This document shows positions 41,237-50,856 of a stretch of DNA of 64,000 nucleotides, piece after piece. The stretch's first letter is position 1; each line of letters opens with the position of its first letter. Source of the DNA: an uncultured Colwellia sp. Lineage in GTDB: Bacteria; Pseudomonadota; Gammaproteobacteria; Enterobacterales; Alteromonadaceae. The position numbers and the translations under genes are program-made. The DNA is taken from positions 1-64,000 of the forward strand of contig CAJWZC010000006.1 of the NCBI GenBank assembly GCA_913049915.1. The letters run 5' to 3'. The notes beneath the pieces are model-generated. The model made no database searches. It saw only the letters and a program-made list of their open reading frames with translations, and was not told the origin of the DNA.

Positions 41237-43330
41237 TTAGGCGTTGGAGTAGCGCTCTTTATTGCCTAACCAACGTTGAATTAATGCTTGTGCACTTTCA
41301 GGATGTTGGCGAGATAATAGATAAGCCTTTTGTTTTATTTCAGGAATTAAATAACCATCACGCAAAAGATCCGCAATTTTAAGATCAGCTAAACCTGTTT
41401 GTCTGGTACCGAGTAATTCACCAGGGCCTCTAATTTCAAGATCTTTTTCAGCAATAACAAAGCCATCATTACTCTCACGTAATACAGCTAAACGTTTAGT
41501 GGCAGTTTTGGTTAAAGGTGCTTTATACAATAACACACAAAAAGAGGCGACAGAGCCGCGACCAACACGACCACGTAATTGGTGTAATTGAGCTAATCCT
41601 AGGCGCTCAGGGTTCTCTATAACCATTAAACTAGAATTAGGCACATCAACGCCCACTTCAATCACAGTAGTGGCAATCAGTAGGTGTAAATCACCAGATT
41701 TAAAGGCATCCATCACGGCCTGTTTTTCAATGGCCTTCATTCGGCCGTGTACTAAGCCAATATTCAATTCTGGTAATTGTTCTTGTAATAAAATCGCCGT
41801 ATCTTCCGCTGCTTGGCATTGCAGTACTTCAGATTCTTCAATTAAGGTACACACCCAATACGCTTGCCTACCATCATGAACACAGCCTTGGCGAATACGT
41901 TCAATGACTTCTCCACGGCGTAAATCTGGTAAGGCGACTGTGTTGATGGGTGTTCGACCCGGAGGAAGTTCATCAATAATAGAGGAATCTAAATCGGCAT
42001 AAGCTGTCATCGACAATGTTCGGGGAATAGGTGTTGCCGTCATGATCAGTTGATGAGGGTATTTATTATCAAATACGCCTTTTTCACGTAACGTGAGGCG
42101 TTGATGCACACCAAATTTATGCTGCTCATCAATGATAACCAGTACCATGTTTTTAAATACTACGTCGGCTTGAAATAAAGCGTGCGTGCCGATCACCATT
42201 TGCATTTCGCCACTGGCAATTTGTTCTAGCGCGAGTCTTTTAGCTTTTACTTTGGTTTTACCTGCTAACCAACCTACGCTAATATCAAGGGGGGTAAACC
42301 AATTAGCAAAATTAATAGCGTGTTGTTCTGCCAATATCTCAGTAGGAGCCATTAAAGCGACTTGATAACCCTCACTAATAGCGGTTAATGCGGCAAGGGC
42401 TGCTACTAAAGTTTTTCCTGAGCCAACGTCACCCTGTACTAAACGCATCATAGGTTGGGTTTTGGCTAAGTCGGTTTTTATTTCAGCAACAACGCGAGTT
42501 TGTGCATTGGTTGGGGTAAAGGGTAATGCGCTAAGAAATTTTTCACTCACTTTGTCATCACCAACGAGAGGTAGCGCATCATGAACATCACTATTTTGTC
42601 TAAGCTTAAGCATACTTAAGTTATGAGCAAGTAACTCTTCTTTAATTAATCGCTGCTGAGCAGGGTGACGACCTTGCTCTAATTGTTCCACTGAAACCTC
42701 TGGTGGCGGACGATGTATTATCGTTAAGGCTTCACTGAGGGAGTACTGCTCGGTAAAAAGGTTAGCAGGTAATAACTCTTCTACTTGCCCTCGCTGTAAT
42801 CGAAGCAATGCTTGTTCAGTTAAGTTGCGTAGCGAAATTTGCCTGAGGCCATCAGTGCTGGGATAAACAGGCGTTAAGGTTTCTTCAACAGAAGTTAATT
42901 CTCTATCGTCATCCAGGGACTTATATTCAGGATGGACGATTTGATAGCTACGCGGACCACGTTTTACTTCACCATAACAACGAATAGTTTTACCAATCGC
43001 TAAACTATTTTTTTGACTCGCGGAAAAACTGAAAAAGCACAGTTGAATACTACCAGTACCATCATGTAGGGTAACTACCAGCATACGACGTTTACCGTGC
43101 GTTATTTGGCTATCGGTAATTTCGCCAATAATATTGGTGGAGGTACCGACTAATAAATTACGTACTGTAGTGACACGGGTTTTATCTTCATAGCGCAGCG
43201 GTAAATGAAAAAGCATGTCTTGCACGGTCAGCAAGCCAATTTTTTCAAGTTTTTCCGATAAACTAGGCCCGACACCTTTGAGTGTACTCAGCGGGACTTG
43301 TGATAATCGGCTTAGTGCTTCTAGTGCCAT
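41237..43330 (-). CDS. recG: ATP-dependent DNA helicase RecG
   Basis: Branch-migrating helicase that remodels stalled forks and Holliday junctions. 697 residues, the usual size. The N-terminal wedge (OB) domain is followed by Walker A GDVGSGKTLVAALAAL near residue 300, the DEQHKFGVHQR box and TATPIPRTL. The C-terminal helicase half has TTVIEVGVDVPNSSLMVIEN and QLHQLRGRVGRG. It is the last gene of the leftward gmk-rpoZ-spoT-ridA-trmH-recG cluster, 40 bases after trmH. Confidence 0.98.
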   Translation of the reverse strand: MALEALSRLSQVPLSTLKGVGPSLSEKLEKIGLLTVQDMLFHLPLRYEDKTRVTTVRNLLVGTSTNIIGEITDSQITHGKRRMLVVTLHDGTGSIQLCFFSFSASQKNSLAIGKTIRCYGEVKRGPRSYQIVHPEYKSLDDDRELTSVEETLTPVYPSTDGLRQISLRNLTEQALLRLQRGQVEELLPANLFTEQYSLSEALTIIHRPPPEVSVEQLEQGRHPAQQRLIKEELLAHNLSMLKLRQNSDVHDALPLVGDDKVSEKFLSALPFTPTNAQTRVVAEIKTDLAKTQPMMRLVQGDVGSGKTLVAALAALTAISEGYQVALMAPTEILAEQHAINFANWFTPLDISVGWLAGKTKVKAKRLALEQIASGEMQMVIGTHALFQADVVFKNMVLVIIDEQHKFGVHQRLTLREKGVFDNKYPHQLIMTATPIPRTLSMTAYADLDSSIIDELPPGRTPINTVALPDLRRGEVIERIRQGCVHDGRQAYWVCTLIEESEVLQCQAAEDTAILLQEQLPELNIGLVHGRMKAIEKQAVMDAFKSGDLHLLIATTVIEVGVDVPNSSLMVIENPERLGLAQLHQLRGRVGRGSVASFCVLLYKAPLTKTATKRLAVLRESNDGFVIAEKDLEIRGPGELLGTRQTGLADLKIADLLRDGYLIPEIKQKAYLLSRQHPESAQALIQRWLGNKERYSNA

Positions 43331-43370
43331 AGTTAAGATCAGCTCGGCTTAAAACTTATTATCGATAGCA

Positions 43371-44078
43371 CTAGTCATCGATATGTTGCCAAGCTTTTTT
43401 GTTCATTTGCATTTTTTGCCACCATTTTTCATCCGCGACAATTTGACCTCTGTCATTAATCTCAGGATAAGGTAAGCCCTTACGCTGACAAGCTTCGGCA
43501 AAGATAGGGTGACCACCTTCAAATAAAGTACGTTGACGGCGCTCATTGCTTAAAAGGGGTTTATCATACATGCCAGCAGCTTCGCGCTGGCGTTGAGCTT
43601 CGTATAAAACAACTGAGCAAGCAACAGAAACATTTAATGATTGCACCATACCAACCATAGGAATAACAATATGATGATCCGCTAGCTCAAGTGCTTCTTT
43701 TGAGGTGCCAAACTTCTCTTGGCCTAAAATAATAGCGGTGGGCTTGGTATAATCAATTTCGGTAAAATTAACCGCAGTATCAGACAAGTTGGTAACCAAT
43801 ACCTGCATGCCCTGTGCTTTTAACGCAGCAATGGCGTCGGCTGTTTTATGGTAATTATGGACCTCAATCCAATTTTGGCTACCCGCGGCACTACCACCGC
43901 GTACTTCTGCCTCTTCACTCTTCCATACTGCATGAACATCACTAATACCAATAGCATCACAAGTGCGTACTACGGCAGCTAAGTTATGAGATTTGTGTAA
44001 GCCTTCCATGCAAACTGTTAAGTCAGGTTGGCGTTTGTCTAACATGGTATTAATGCGTGCTAATCTTTCAGGGGTCAT
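43371..44078 (-). CDS. trmH: tRNA (guanosine-18 2'-O)-methyltransferase TrmH
   Basis: SPOUT-family knot methyltransferase acting on G18 in the tRNA D-loop. 235 residues. It begins MTPERLARINTMLDKRQPDL and carries the family blocks HKSHNLAAVVRTCDAIGI, AIILGQEKFGTS and VQSLNVSVACSVVLYEAQRQ. It sits between ridA and recG in the stringent-response cluster, the conserved gammaproteobacterial order. Confidence 0.97.
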   Translation of the reverse strand: MTPERLARINTMLDKRQPDLTVCMEGLHKSHNLAAVVRTCDAIGISDVHAVWKSEEAEVRGGSAAGSQNWIEVHNYHKTADAIAALKAQGMQVLVTNLSDTAVNFTEIDYTKPTAIILGQEKFGTSKEALELADHHIVIPMVGMVQSLNVSVACSVVLYEAQRQREAAGMYDKPLLSNERRQRTLFEGGHPIFAEACQRKGLPYPEINDRGQIVADEKWWQKMQMNKKAWQHIDD

Positions 44079-44265
44079 TTTTGTTTAATCTTTTAAATAA
44101 TTTTATCTCAGCTCTTTATCAAAGCTCGAGTACAGCTGGTAATAGGCAAAAGTAATGCGATTTAAACAAAGCCGTCAAGCTATTAATTTAGGGAGCTTAT
44201 ATCTATAAGTGACTTAAATAAATAGCGCTGACAATGCAGGTTAAATGGTATTAATGAAGCCTATT

Positions 44266-44655
44266 TTAGTTGACGCTAGGAAGTTCTAGTATACCGTCAA
44301 TTTCAATGGCTACATCTTTAGGCAATCTAGATACTTGTACTGCAGCTCTTGCTGGATATGGTTGACTAAAGTAACGACTCATAATTTCGTTAACCGTGGC
44401 AAAGTTACTTAAATCTGTTAAGAAAATATTTACTTTAACCATATCGTCAATTTCACCACCTGCTGCTTCACATACTGCAACGATGTTTTTAAAGACTTGT
44501 TCTGCTTGTTCAGTAAAGCCTCCTTCAATTACCGTCATTGTTTCAGCAACCAATGGGATTTGGCCAGATAAATATACCGTATTGTTTACTTTTACTGCTT
44601 GGCTGTAAGTACCAATAGCGCTTGGCGCTTTATCTGTACTGATAATACTTTTCAT
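44266..44655 (-). CDS. ridA: RidA family enamine/imine deaminase
   Basis: Hydrolyses reactive 2-aminoacrylate and related enamines released by PLP enzymes. 129 residues, standard. Visible motifs are [20 protein letters not shown] with the YSQA start, YLSGQIPL, and the C-terminal [20 protein letters not shown] with the substrate-binding Arg. It lies between spoT and trmH; ridA next to spoT is common in Shewanella- and Colwellia-type genomes. Confidence 0.96.
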   Translation of the reverse strand: MKSIISTDKAPSAIGTYSQAVKVNNTVYLSGQIPLVAETMTVIEGGFTEQAEQVFKNIVAVCEAAGGEIDDMVKVNIFLTDLSNFATVNEIMSRYFSQPYPARAAVQVSRLPKDVAIEIDGILELPSVN

Positions 44656-44700
44656 AATTGTTCCTTTAGTAGCAGTCTTTGGTAACTGCCCATATCTGTT

Positions 44701-46809
44701 TTATTTATTTCGAATGACGCGTTGAACATCAATCATTACTTTAATTTTTCGAATTATATCAGCTAAATGAATACGGTCGCGACAGGTTATTTCCATGTCA
44801 ATTACGTATAAACCAGCTTCTTTTTCACCAGAGTTTAAACTGTGAACATTAGAGCCACATTTTGCTACAACATTGGTTAATAACGCTAATGCACCTTGGT
44901 GGTTAACAATTTCTACCCGTAATTTAGCAATAAACTCTTTATCAATATCACTGTCCCATTTGACGGGGAATAAGCTACCTTGATCATGACCTTTAATATT
45001 ACGACAACCTTGTTGATGCACCATTAAACCCTTACCGGGGCTTAAGTAAGCTAAAATACCATCGCCTGGGATAGGACGACAACATTTACCGTAACTGACC
45101 AACATACCTTCGGTACCTCTTATCGGCATTTTAGTCTTGGTACCTGTAGTGATTAAGTCGCTATCTTCGGTAAAACCATCAGTAAGTTGTCTGGCGATAC
45201 CGATACTTAGCGCATTACCTAAACCTATATTGGTCAGCAATTCATCAAAAGAATTATTGCCACTTTGTTGAACAACAGCATCAATTTTTTCTTGTGTTAA
45301 ATCTTCAAGTTTAGTTTTACCTAAAGCGTGACCCAATAGACGAATGCCTAAAGCATGTGATTCAGTTTTTTCACAACTTCTTAAGTAAGTTCTAATTTGT
45401 AAGCGCGCTTTAGCGGTAACGACAAAGTTTAACCAAGTGGCATTCGGTCTAGCTGCCGCTGAAGTAATCACTTCAATGGTTTGACCTGAATCAATGGGTT
45501 GGCTCATAGGATAAGGTTTACGATCTACCTTAACGCCGACACAAGAATTACCGACATCGGTGTGCACTGCATAAGCAAAATCGATTGCGGTTGCGCCCAT
45601 TGGCAGCTCAATAATACGACCATCAGGGGTAAAGACATAAATTTCTTCAGGAAATAAGTCAGACTTTACGTTTTCAATAAACTCAAAAGAACTACCAGCA
45701 CTTTGTTGAAGCTCTAATAAACTTTGCATCCAACGGCGAGCTTTCATTTGGGCTGTTGTGCCGGTGTTGCTACCGTCTTGTTTGTATAACCAATGAGCCG
45801 CAACACCCTTATCGGCCATTTGGTCCATATCCTGTGTGCGAATTTGAATTTCGACGGGAATACCATGCGGACCAATTAACGAGGTATGCAGCGATTGATA
45901 ACCGTTAGTTTTAGGGATTGCGATGTAATCTTTAAAACGTGTTTCAATCGGTTTGAATAAATTGTGCATAGCACCTAAAGCGCGATAGCAGTTATCAATT
46001 TTCTCAGTAACAATGACGCGAAAGGCATAAATATCCATCACTTCATTGAACATTAATTCTTTATTAAGCATTTTACGGTAAATTGAGTAGAGATGCTTTT
46101 CTCTACCAAGAATTTTTGCATCAATACCACTTTCTTGTAGACGTGATGCAATTTCTTTTTCAATATTATCAATAATTGCTTTACGGTTACCGCGGGCACT
46201 TTTTACTGCTGATTTTAGAGCGCGTGATCGCATAGGATAAAGCGCTTCAAAGCCCAAGCGTTCTAATTCATTTTTTATATCATGAATACCTAAGCGGTTT
46301 GCTATTGGTGCATAAATTTCTAGGGTTTCGCGGGCAATACGACGACGTTTATCTGGTCGTAATGAACCAAGGGTACGCATATTATGAGTACGATCGGCAA
46401 GTTTGATTAAAATAACACGGATATCTTGCACCATGGCAAGTACCATTTTACGGAAGTTTTCCGCTTGCATCTCTTCTTTGTTATCAAATTTAAGCTTATC
46501 GAGTTTACTAACGCCTTCAACAAGTTCAGCCACAGTATGGCCAAAGAGTTCAGCTAATTCATCTTTAGTAACTTCAGTATCTTCAATAACATCGTGTAAT
46601 AAAGCGGCCATGAGCGTTTCATGGTCTAAGTGCATTTGAGCTAAATTAATCGCTACGGCAACGGGATGAGTTATATAAGGATCACCACTAGAGCGCATTT
46701 GGCCATCATGGGCATCACGCGCGACAATATAGGCGTGTTTTAACAAATCAATTTGTACTTTTGATAAGTAAGTAGAACTAAGTTCTTTTAAAGGTTCAAA
46801 TAGGTACAC
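44701..46809 (-). CDS. spoT: Bifunctional (p)ppGpp synthetase/hydrolase SpoT
   Basis: Controls the alarmone (p)ppGpp in response to carbon, fatty-acid and iron stress. 702 residues. The start is GTG at 46809 with GGAG upstream. The HD hydrolase domain includes THPVAVAINLAQMHLD and ALLHDVIEDTEVT, the synthetase domain RFKDYIAIPKTNGYQSLHTS. A TGS domain (EEIYVFTPDGRIIELPMGAT) and a C-terminal ACT domain (VEIVNHQGALALLTNV) follow. It lies downstream of gmk-rpoZ after a repeat and a terminator, so it probably has its own promoter. Confidence 0.98.
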   Translation of the reverse strand: MYLFEPLKELSSTYLSKVQIDLLKHAYIVARDAHDGQMRSSGDPYITHPVAVAINLAQMHLDHETLMAALLHDVIEDTEVTKDELAELFGHTVAELVEGVSKLDKLKFDNKEEMQAENFRKMVLAMVQDIRVILIKLADRTHNMRTLGSLRPDKRRRIARETLEIYAPIANRLGIHDIKNELERLGFEALYPMRSRALKSAVKSARGNRKAIIDNIEKEIASRLQESGIDAKILGREKHLYSIYRKMLNKELMFNEVMDIYAFRVIVTEKIDNCYRALGAMHNLFKPIETRFKDYIAIPKTNGYQSLHTSLIGPHGIPVEIQIRTQDMDQMADKGVAAHWLYKQDGSNTGTTAQMKARRWMQSLLELQQSAGSSFEFIENVKSDLFPEEIYVFTPDGRIIELPMGATAIDFAYAVHTDVGNSCVGVKVDRKPYPMSQPIDSGQTIEVITSAAARPNATWLNFVVTAKARLQIRTYLRSCEKTESHALGIRLLGHALGKTKLEDLTQEKIDAVVQQSGNNSFDELLTNIGLGNALSIGIARQLTDGFTEDSDLITTGTKTKMPIRGTEGMLVSYGKCCRPIPGDGILAYLSPGKGLMVHQQGCRNIKGHDQGSLFPVKWDSDIDKEFIAKLRVEIVNHQGALALLTNVVAKCGSNVHSLNSGEKEAGLYVIDMEITCRDRIHLADIIRKIKVMIDVQRVIRNK

Positions 46810-46895
46810 CTAATACTCCAAATTGGGGCTGAATGGGGTATATACCCTAGTAATCACAGCATACGCGGCAATACGCTCTGTTTACAAGGAATAAT

Positions 46896-47057
46896 TATAC
46901 CAATATCATTAAATTTTTTAACTTGTTATGGGTAGGAGAAATATATCAAGGCAAGGTACTCGATTGACCAATAGCTAGCTATTGAGATTGAGAGCAAAGT
47001 CGCTACAAGATATCTTAACCAGCACAAGTGGACATTGGTTTAGGGACGTTGGTATTA
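46896..47057. repeat. Dispersed inverted-repeat element, second family
   Basis: About 162 bp bounded by TATACCAATATCATTAAA on the left and, on the opposite strand at the right, AATACCAACGTCCCTAAA. These ends form imperfect inverted repeats. No ORF. Similar left-end motifs occur at about 15781, 38670 and 47530. It fills most of the spoT-rpoZ gap. Confidence 0.55.
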
Positions 47058-47073
47058 CTAATAAAAAGACAAT

Positions 47074-47125
47074 AAAAAACGCGTAACCTATTATCTGACA
47101 AAAACAGAATGAGGTACGCGTTTTT
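47074..47125 (-). terminator. Terminator after rpoZ
   Basis: Stem AAAAACGCGTA..CC/GG..TACGCGTTTTT with a loop of about 23 bases; T-rich on both sides so potentially bidirectional. It ends gmk-rpoZ transcripts about 40 bases after the rpoZ stop and separates them from spoT. Confidence 0.75.
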
Positions 47126-47166
47126 AAAGGCTTAAAATTAACTCTTCTTATTAGAAGGAATTAACT

Positions 47167-47454
47167 CTAGCTAAAATCTTCTTGTTGACCACCAACAATC
47201 GCTGCAACAGCATCTAATTCAGCAGTATCTTGCTGAATTTGTTGTGCGCGATCAGAAGTGTTCATAATGTCTGTAGTAATTAAGCCTGCTTCGATTTCAC
47301 GCAAAGCGATTACCGTTGGTTTGTCGTTTTCGACTTCTACCAATGGATCTTTCCCGCCAGTTGCAATTTGACGAGCACGACGTGATGCAACTAGCACCAA
47401 ATCAAAACGATTACCGACTTTTTCTACGGCATCTTCAACAGTTACGCGAGCCAT
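47167..47454 (-). CDS. rpoZ: RNA polymerase omega subunit
   Basis: Small subunit that helps assemble RNA polymerase and forms part of a ppGpp-binding site. The ATG at 47454 gives [20 protein letters not shown] and 95 residues, the family length, with GGAG upstream; a longer in-frame start has no counterpart in the family. [11 protein letters not shown] and [10 protein letters not shown] are typical. Conserved neighbour of gmk and spoT. Confidence 0.97.
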   Translation of the reverse strand: MARVTVEDAVEKVGNRFDLVLVASRRARQIATGGKDPLVEVENDKPTVIALREIEAGLITTDIMNTSDRAQQIQQDTAELDAVAAIVGGQQEDFS

Positions 47455-47600
47455 CTGGGCACTCCAACTAATAAACCAACTTACAAAATAGCTGCGTAGT
47501 TTACTGGTCACTCACTAATTAAGCAAGCAATACCAAGTCAATTAAGTAAGTAATCGCTACACAACAGGGGACATTTATTCTTTTATTACTTATTTTGAAT

Positions 47601-48257
47601 TTATTCAGCAGACTGAGTTACTTTGCTATTTAATAATTTACTAAATAATTCTTGCTGAGCAATACTTTGCTGGCGACATTTAAGGCGCTGGTTATTTACC
47701 ACAATGGTTAGATCAAGTAGGGCTTGGTCGAAATTATCATTAACAATAATGTAGTCAAACTCGTTATAGTGAGAACATTCTGCTTGCGCTTGTTCCATGC
47801 GACGGGCGATCACTTCCTCACTGTCTTGACCTCGACCTCTTAAGCGACTTTCTAACTCTTCTTTAGAAGGGGGGCTAATAAATATAGTGGTCACACTCGG
47901 TTTTTTCATGCGAACTTGTTGTGCGCCTTGCCAATCAATATCAAGAAATATATCAATACCTTGAGCAAGCTGTTCGTCTATAGCGGCCTCAGAAGTGCCG
48001 TAATAGTTACCAAATACTTCGGCATACTCATAAAAAGCATTGTTTTCTATTTGTTTTTTAAACTCAGCAACAGTAACAAAGTGATAATGTTCACCATTAT
48101 TTTCCCCAGGACGGACATCTCGGGTAGTATGAGAAATAGATACCTGCATAGCTCTTACGGATGCTTGATTATCTTTTTTTAATAAAGCATTGATAAGGCT
48201 AGATTTCCCTGCACCGCTAGGTGCAGACAGAATAAATAAATTGCCAGGAACAGTCAC
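47601..48257 (-). CDS. gmk: Guanylate kinase
   Basis: Phosphorylates GMP to GDP with ATP. 218 residues. The start is GTG at 48257 with AAAGGA upstream. The P-loop [10 protein letters not shown] is at residues 11-20. [20 protein letters not shown] is the GMP-binding segment, and [11 protein letters not shown] and [17 protein letters not shown] follow. First gene of the gmk-rpoZ-spoT-ridA-trmH-recG group. Confidence 0.98.
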   Translation of the reverse strand: MTVPGNLFILSAPSGAGKSSLINALLKKDNQASVRAMQVSISHTTRDVRPGENNGEHYHFVTVAEFKKQIENNAFYEYAEVFGNYYGTSEAAIDEQLAQGIDIFLDIDWQGAQQVRMKKPSVTTIFISPPSKEELESRLRGRGQDSEEVIARRMEQAQAECSHYNEFDYIIVNDNFDQALLDLTIVVNNQRLKCRQQSIAQQELFSKLLNSKVTQSAE

Positions 48258-48306
48258 AGGGTTTTCCTTTGGAGTATTGTTTACGAATACCTATAAAAAT
48301 AAGCAT

Positions 48307-48358
48307 AAAAAAGGCTGAAGTTTATTTTACTCTATTAGAGTAAAAAAATCTTCAGCCT
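48307..48358 (-). terminator. Terminator after the aminotransferase gene
   Basis: Stem AGGCTGAAG/CTTCAGCCT enclosing a second helix TTTACTCT/AGAGTAAA, followed on the minus strand by TTTTTT. It lies about 60 bases after the aminotransferase stop and just before gmk. Confidence 0.85.
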
Positions 48359-48418
48359 GTTCATGACTTGTATTAAGAAAAGGTAATATCTTAATTATTT
48401 GTTACTTAATGATTGGTG

Positions 48419-49609
48419 CTAAAGCACCTTAGCAATAGATTTTGCTAAGTAATCAACATTACTGTTCGCAATGCCAGCAATACTCATACGGCTAGAACCA
48501 ACCATATAAATGCTGTATTCATCTTGTAATTGTTGTACTTGTTCAGGGGTTATACCTAAGAAAGAGAACATACCACTTTGACGACTGATAAAACTAAAGT
48601 CTCGTGTTACGCCATTTTCAGCAAGCTTATCAACGATTAGTTGACGGTTGCCGTTAATGCGATCACGCATACTTTTAAGTTCACCATGCCATTGTGTACG
48701 CAGCTCATCTGAACTTAAAATCGTTTCTACAATAGCGGCACCATGTGCTGGCGGCATAGAGTAAATAACGCGTACCACATAAAGTAAAACAGAATTAGCA
48801 ATATCAACCGCAATGCTTGATTCGCCAATAATAGTACAAGCACCAATACGCTCGCGGTATAAACCAAAGTTTTTAGAACATGAACTACATACAATCATTT
48901 CTTTAACTGTTTCAGCCATCAAACGCAAACCGTAAGCATCTTCGTCTAAGCCAGTACCAAAACCTTGATAAGCCATATCAATTAATGGTGTGAAACCAAC
49001 ATTTTTGGCGACTTCAGCAATTTGTTGCCATTGTTCATTGTTTAAATCCATACCACTTGGGTTATGGCAACATGCATGTAATAACACTACGTCATCACTG
49101 CTTACTTCTTTTAACGCATTTAACATACCGTCAAAATCTAAGCTTTTGTTTTCATAATCGTAATAAGGATAAGTTTTAACGTTTAAGCCAGCAGCAGCAA
49201 ACAAACCTGTATGATTCGCCCATGTTGGGTTACTTACCCAAATAGTTGCACCTGCTTTGCAAGATTTAATAAATTCAGCCGCTACGCGTAAAGCGCCAGT
49301 GCCACCAGGTGTTGATATAGTGTGAGCACGATTTTCGTTTAATACTTTATGTTCAGCGCCAAAAATAAGCTTAGCCATTTGGTCATTGAAAAGTTCAGAA
49401 CCAGTAGGTCCAATATAAACTTTGGTATCTTCTGTCGATAGACGATGTTGCTCAGCTTTTTTCACACAATCTAATATGGCAGTGTGACCTGCTTCATTTT
49501 TGTATACGCCAACACCTAAATCAATTTTATTTGGGTTGTTATCTTTTCTATATTTAGCTAATAATCCAAGAATTGGATCAGCAGGCAAAGCCTTTAAACG
49601 ACCAAACAT
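48419..49609 (-). CDS. Aspartate/aromatic amino acid aminotransferase
   Basis: PLP-dependent class I transaminase moving amino groups between aspartate or aromatic amino acids and 2-oxoglutarate. 396 residues, like E. coli AspC and TyrB. N-terminus MFGRLKALPADPILGLLAKY; GVGVYKNEAG; the substrate region LHACCHNPSGMDLNNEQW; PLP lysine in SSCSKNFGLYRERIG; and the C-terminal RMSIAGI with the carboxylate-binding Arg. AspC or TyrB specificity cannot be assigned. Single gene with its own terminator. Confidence 0.94.
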   Translation of the reverse strand: MFGRLKALPADPILGLLAKYRKDNNPNKIDLGVGVYKNEAGHTAILDCVKKAEQHRLSTEDTKVYIGPTGSELFNDQMAKLIFGAEHKVLNENRAHTISTPGGTGALRVAAEFIKSCKAGATIWVSNPTWANHTGLFAAAGLNVKTYPYYDYENKSLDFDGMLNALKEVSSDDVVLLHACCHNPSGMDLNNEQWQQIAEVAKNVGFTPLIDMAYQGFGTGLDEDAYGLRLMAETVKEMIVCSSCSKNFGLYRERIGACTIIGESSIAVDIANSVLLYVVRVIYSMPPAHGAAIVETILSSDELRTQWHGELKSMRDRINGNRQLIVDKLAENGVTRDFSFISRQSGMFSFLGITPEQVQQLQDEYSIYMVGSSRMSIAGIANSNVDYLAKSIAKVL

Positions 49610-50059
49610 GACAGAAGTTTACCTTATGTTAGAGGAGAGTTACGTCAATAAGGCATTATCGCACTTAGGACTGTAAACTCTCTAGTTTTTAGTTAACCAA
49701 GCATAACCTTGCAGGTGGCGTAATTAAAGTGATTTTTAAGTCATGTAGTGACAAAATTAAGATTAATTTGTACAGGTTTAGCTCTTTATTTTATAAGTAT
49801 ATACCTGCTCTACTTAAAGATGCTCATTTCAGAAAAGCTGAAGGAATCATAATCAAGGTATATTTTTTGTTAAGGGCCATCCCCTTAACAAAAATGTAAC
49901 GACGAGTATATTTTGCTCAGTTTCCCCCCCAATGGCTGGTTTATAAACGCTTTAGGCAAGGCGTTTCTAATTCCAGCTGAATCCAGCATCTTCAAGTGGA
50001 ACGGGTATAAAATCATGTACTTGATAAATAACTAAGTACTGATAAAAATTAAGTCGCGC
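49610..50059. other. Spacer occupied mainly by repeat copy B
   Basis: 450 bases between two leftward genes. Positions 49800-50009 are the repeat element; the rest presumably holds the aminotransferase promoter next to 49610. No gene seen. Confidence 0.6.
49800..50009. repeat. Dispersed inverted-repeat element, copy B (best preserved)
   Basis: 210 bp with clear inverted ends of about 33 bp. The left end starts TATACCTGCTCTACTTAAAG and the right end on the opposite strand TATACCCGTTCCACTTGAAG, both continuing ATGC then TTCAG. An inner hairpin TGTTAAGGG/CCCCTTAACA is present. The ends start with TA. The element has no ORF. It is the reference copy for A (23644), C (25963) and the fragment at 61711. 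Confidence 0.8.
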
Positions 50060-50770
50060 TTAAAAATTATCAGTAAGTGCGGCAACAATACCAATGATAC
50101 CGCCAAAGATGCCACCCCAAACAACTAACCAGCCAAGATGTTTTTGTATCATCTTTTGAACAATTTCTTTAACCAATTGTGGTGTTAATTCATTGAGGCG
50201 CTTTTCAATAATATCACTGACCTTATCCCGCATGCCTGAAATAATATCTGGTTGTTCTAATTCTTCTCGCAATAAGGTATTAAATTGTTCGCTCTGCGCT
50301 ATATCTTGAATAGAGAGTTTCATCTTCTCAATAAAAGGTTCTCTCATGGGTTGTAAAGCTTCACTACCACCAACCATGGCAAGCATGCCACCAAAAGATG
50401 AGTTTTCAATAACTGAAACTAAGTTATCAAAAGCTGGAGAGAGATCTACTTTATCAATAACGGGTGCTAAATTAATAGTACTGGCTTTTCCTGAACTATC
50501 TGACAGAAAACGGTCAATATTATCCTCAGTAAAAAATTGCTCCATCATTAATTGACGTATAGCGACTTTAAATTCTTCAAAACGAGCAGGAATAATACCA
50601 GAGCCGTAGAGTAGTGGAACCTTTTCAAACAACATATGGACAGCAAGCCAATTAGTGACAGCGCCTGATAAAGCAAATAACCCTAAAGTAAAAAGAATAT
50701 GCTGCTCGCTAACATAGCCTCCTATTGTACAAGCTAATGCAATGAGGTTGGTGATAAGGCTTTTGTTCAC
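50060..50770 (-). CDS. DUF445 family inner-membrane protein
   Basis: 236 residues with a hydrophobic N-terminus (ITNLIALACTIGGYVSEQHI), the conserved ALSGAVTNWLAVHMLFEKVP segment, a long amphipathic helical middle and a C-terminal membrane helix (GWLVVWGGIFGGIIGIVAAL). The pattern of N-terminal and C-terminal anchors with GAVTNWLAV is typical of DUF445 (YheB-like) proteins, whose function is unknown. It is divergent from the cyclophilin gene, about 86 bases apart. Confidence 0.85.
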   Translation of the reverse strand: MNKSLITNLIALACTIGGYVSEQHILFTLGLFALSGAVTNWLAVHMLFEKVPLLYGSGIIPARFEEFKVAIRQLMMEQFFTEDNIDRFLSDSSGKASTINLAPVIDKVDLSPAFDNLVSVIENSSFGGMLAMVGGSEALQPMREPFIEKMKLSIQDIAQSEQFNTLLREELEQPDIISGMRDKVSDIIEKRLNELTPQLVKEIVQKMIQKHLGWLVVWGGIFGGIIGIVAALTDNF

Positions 50771-50856
50771 GGAATACTCCTAGATAAATAATAGAAATTT
50801 TAAAGGCGGCTATGATAGCATTTAATGTACTCACCATAAAAATAGATAATTCAACG

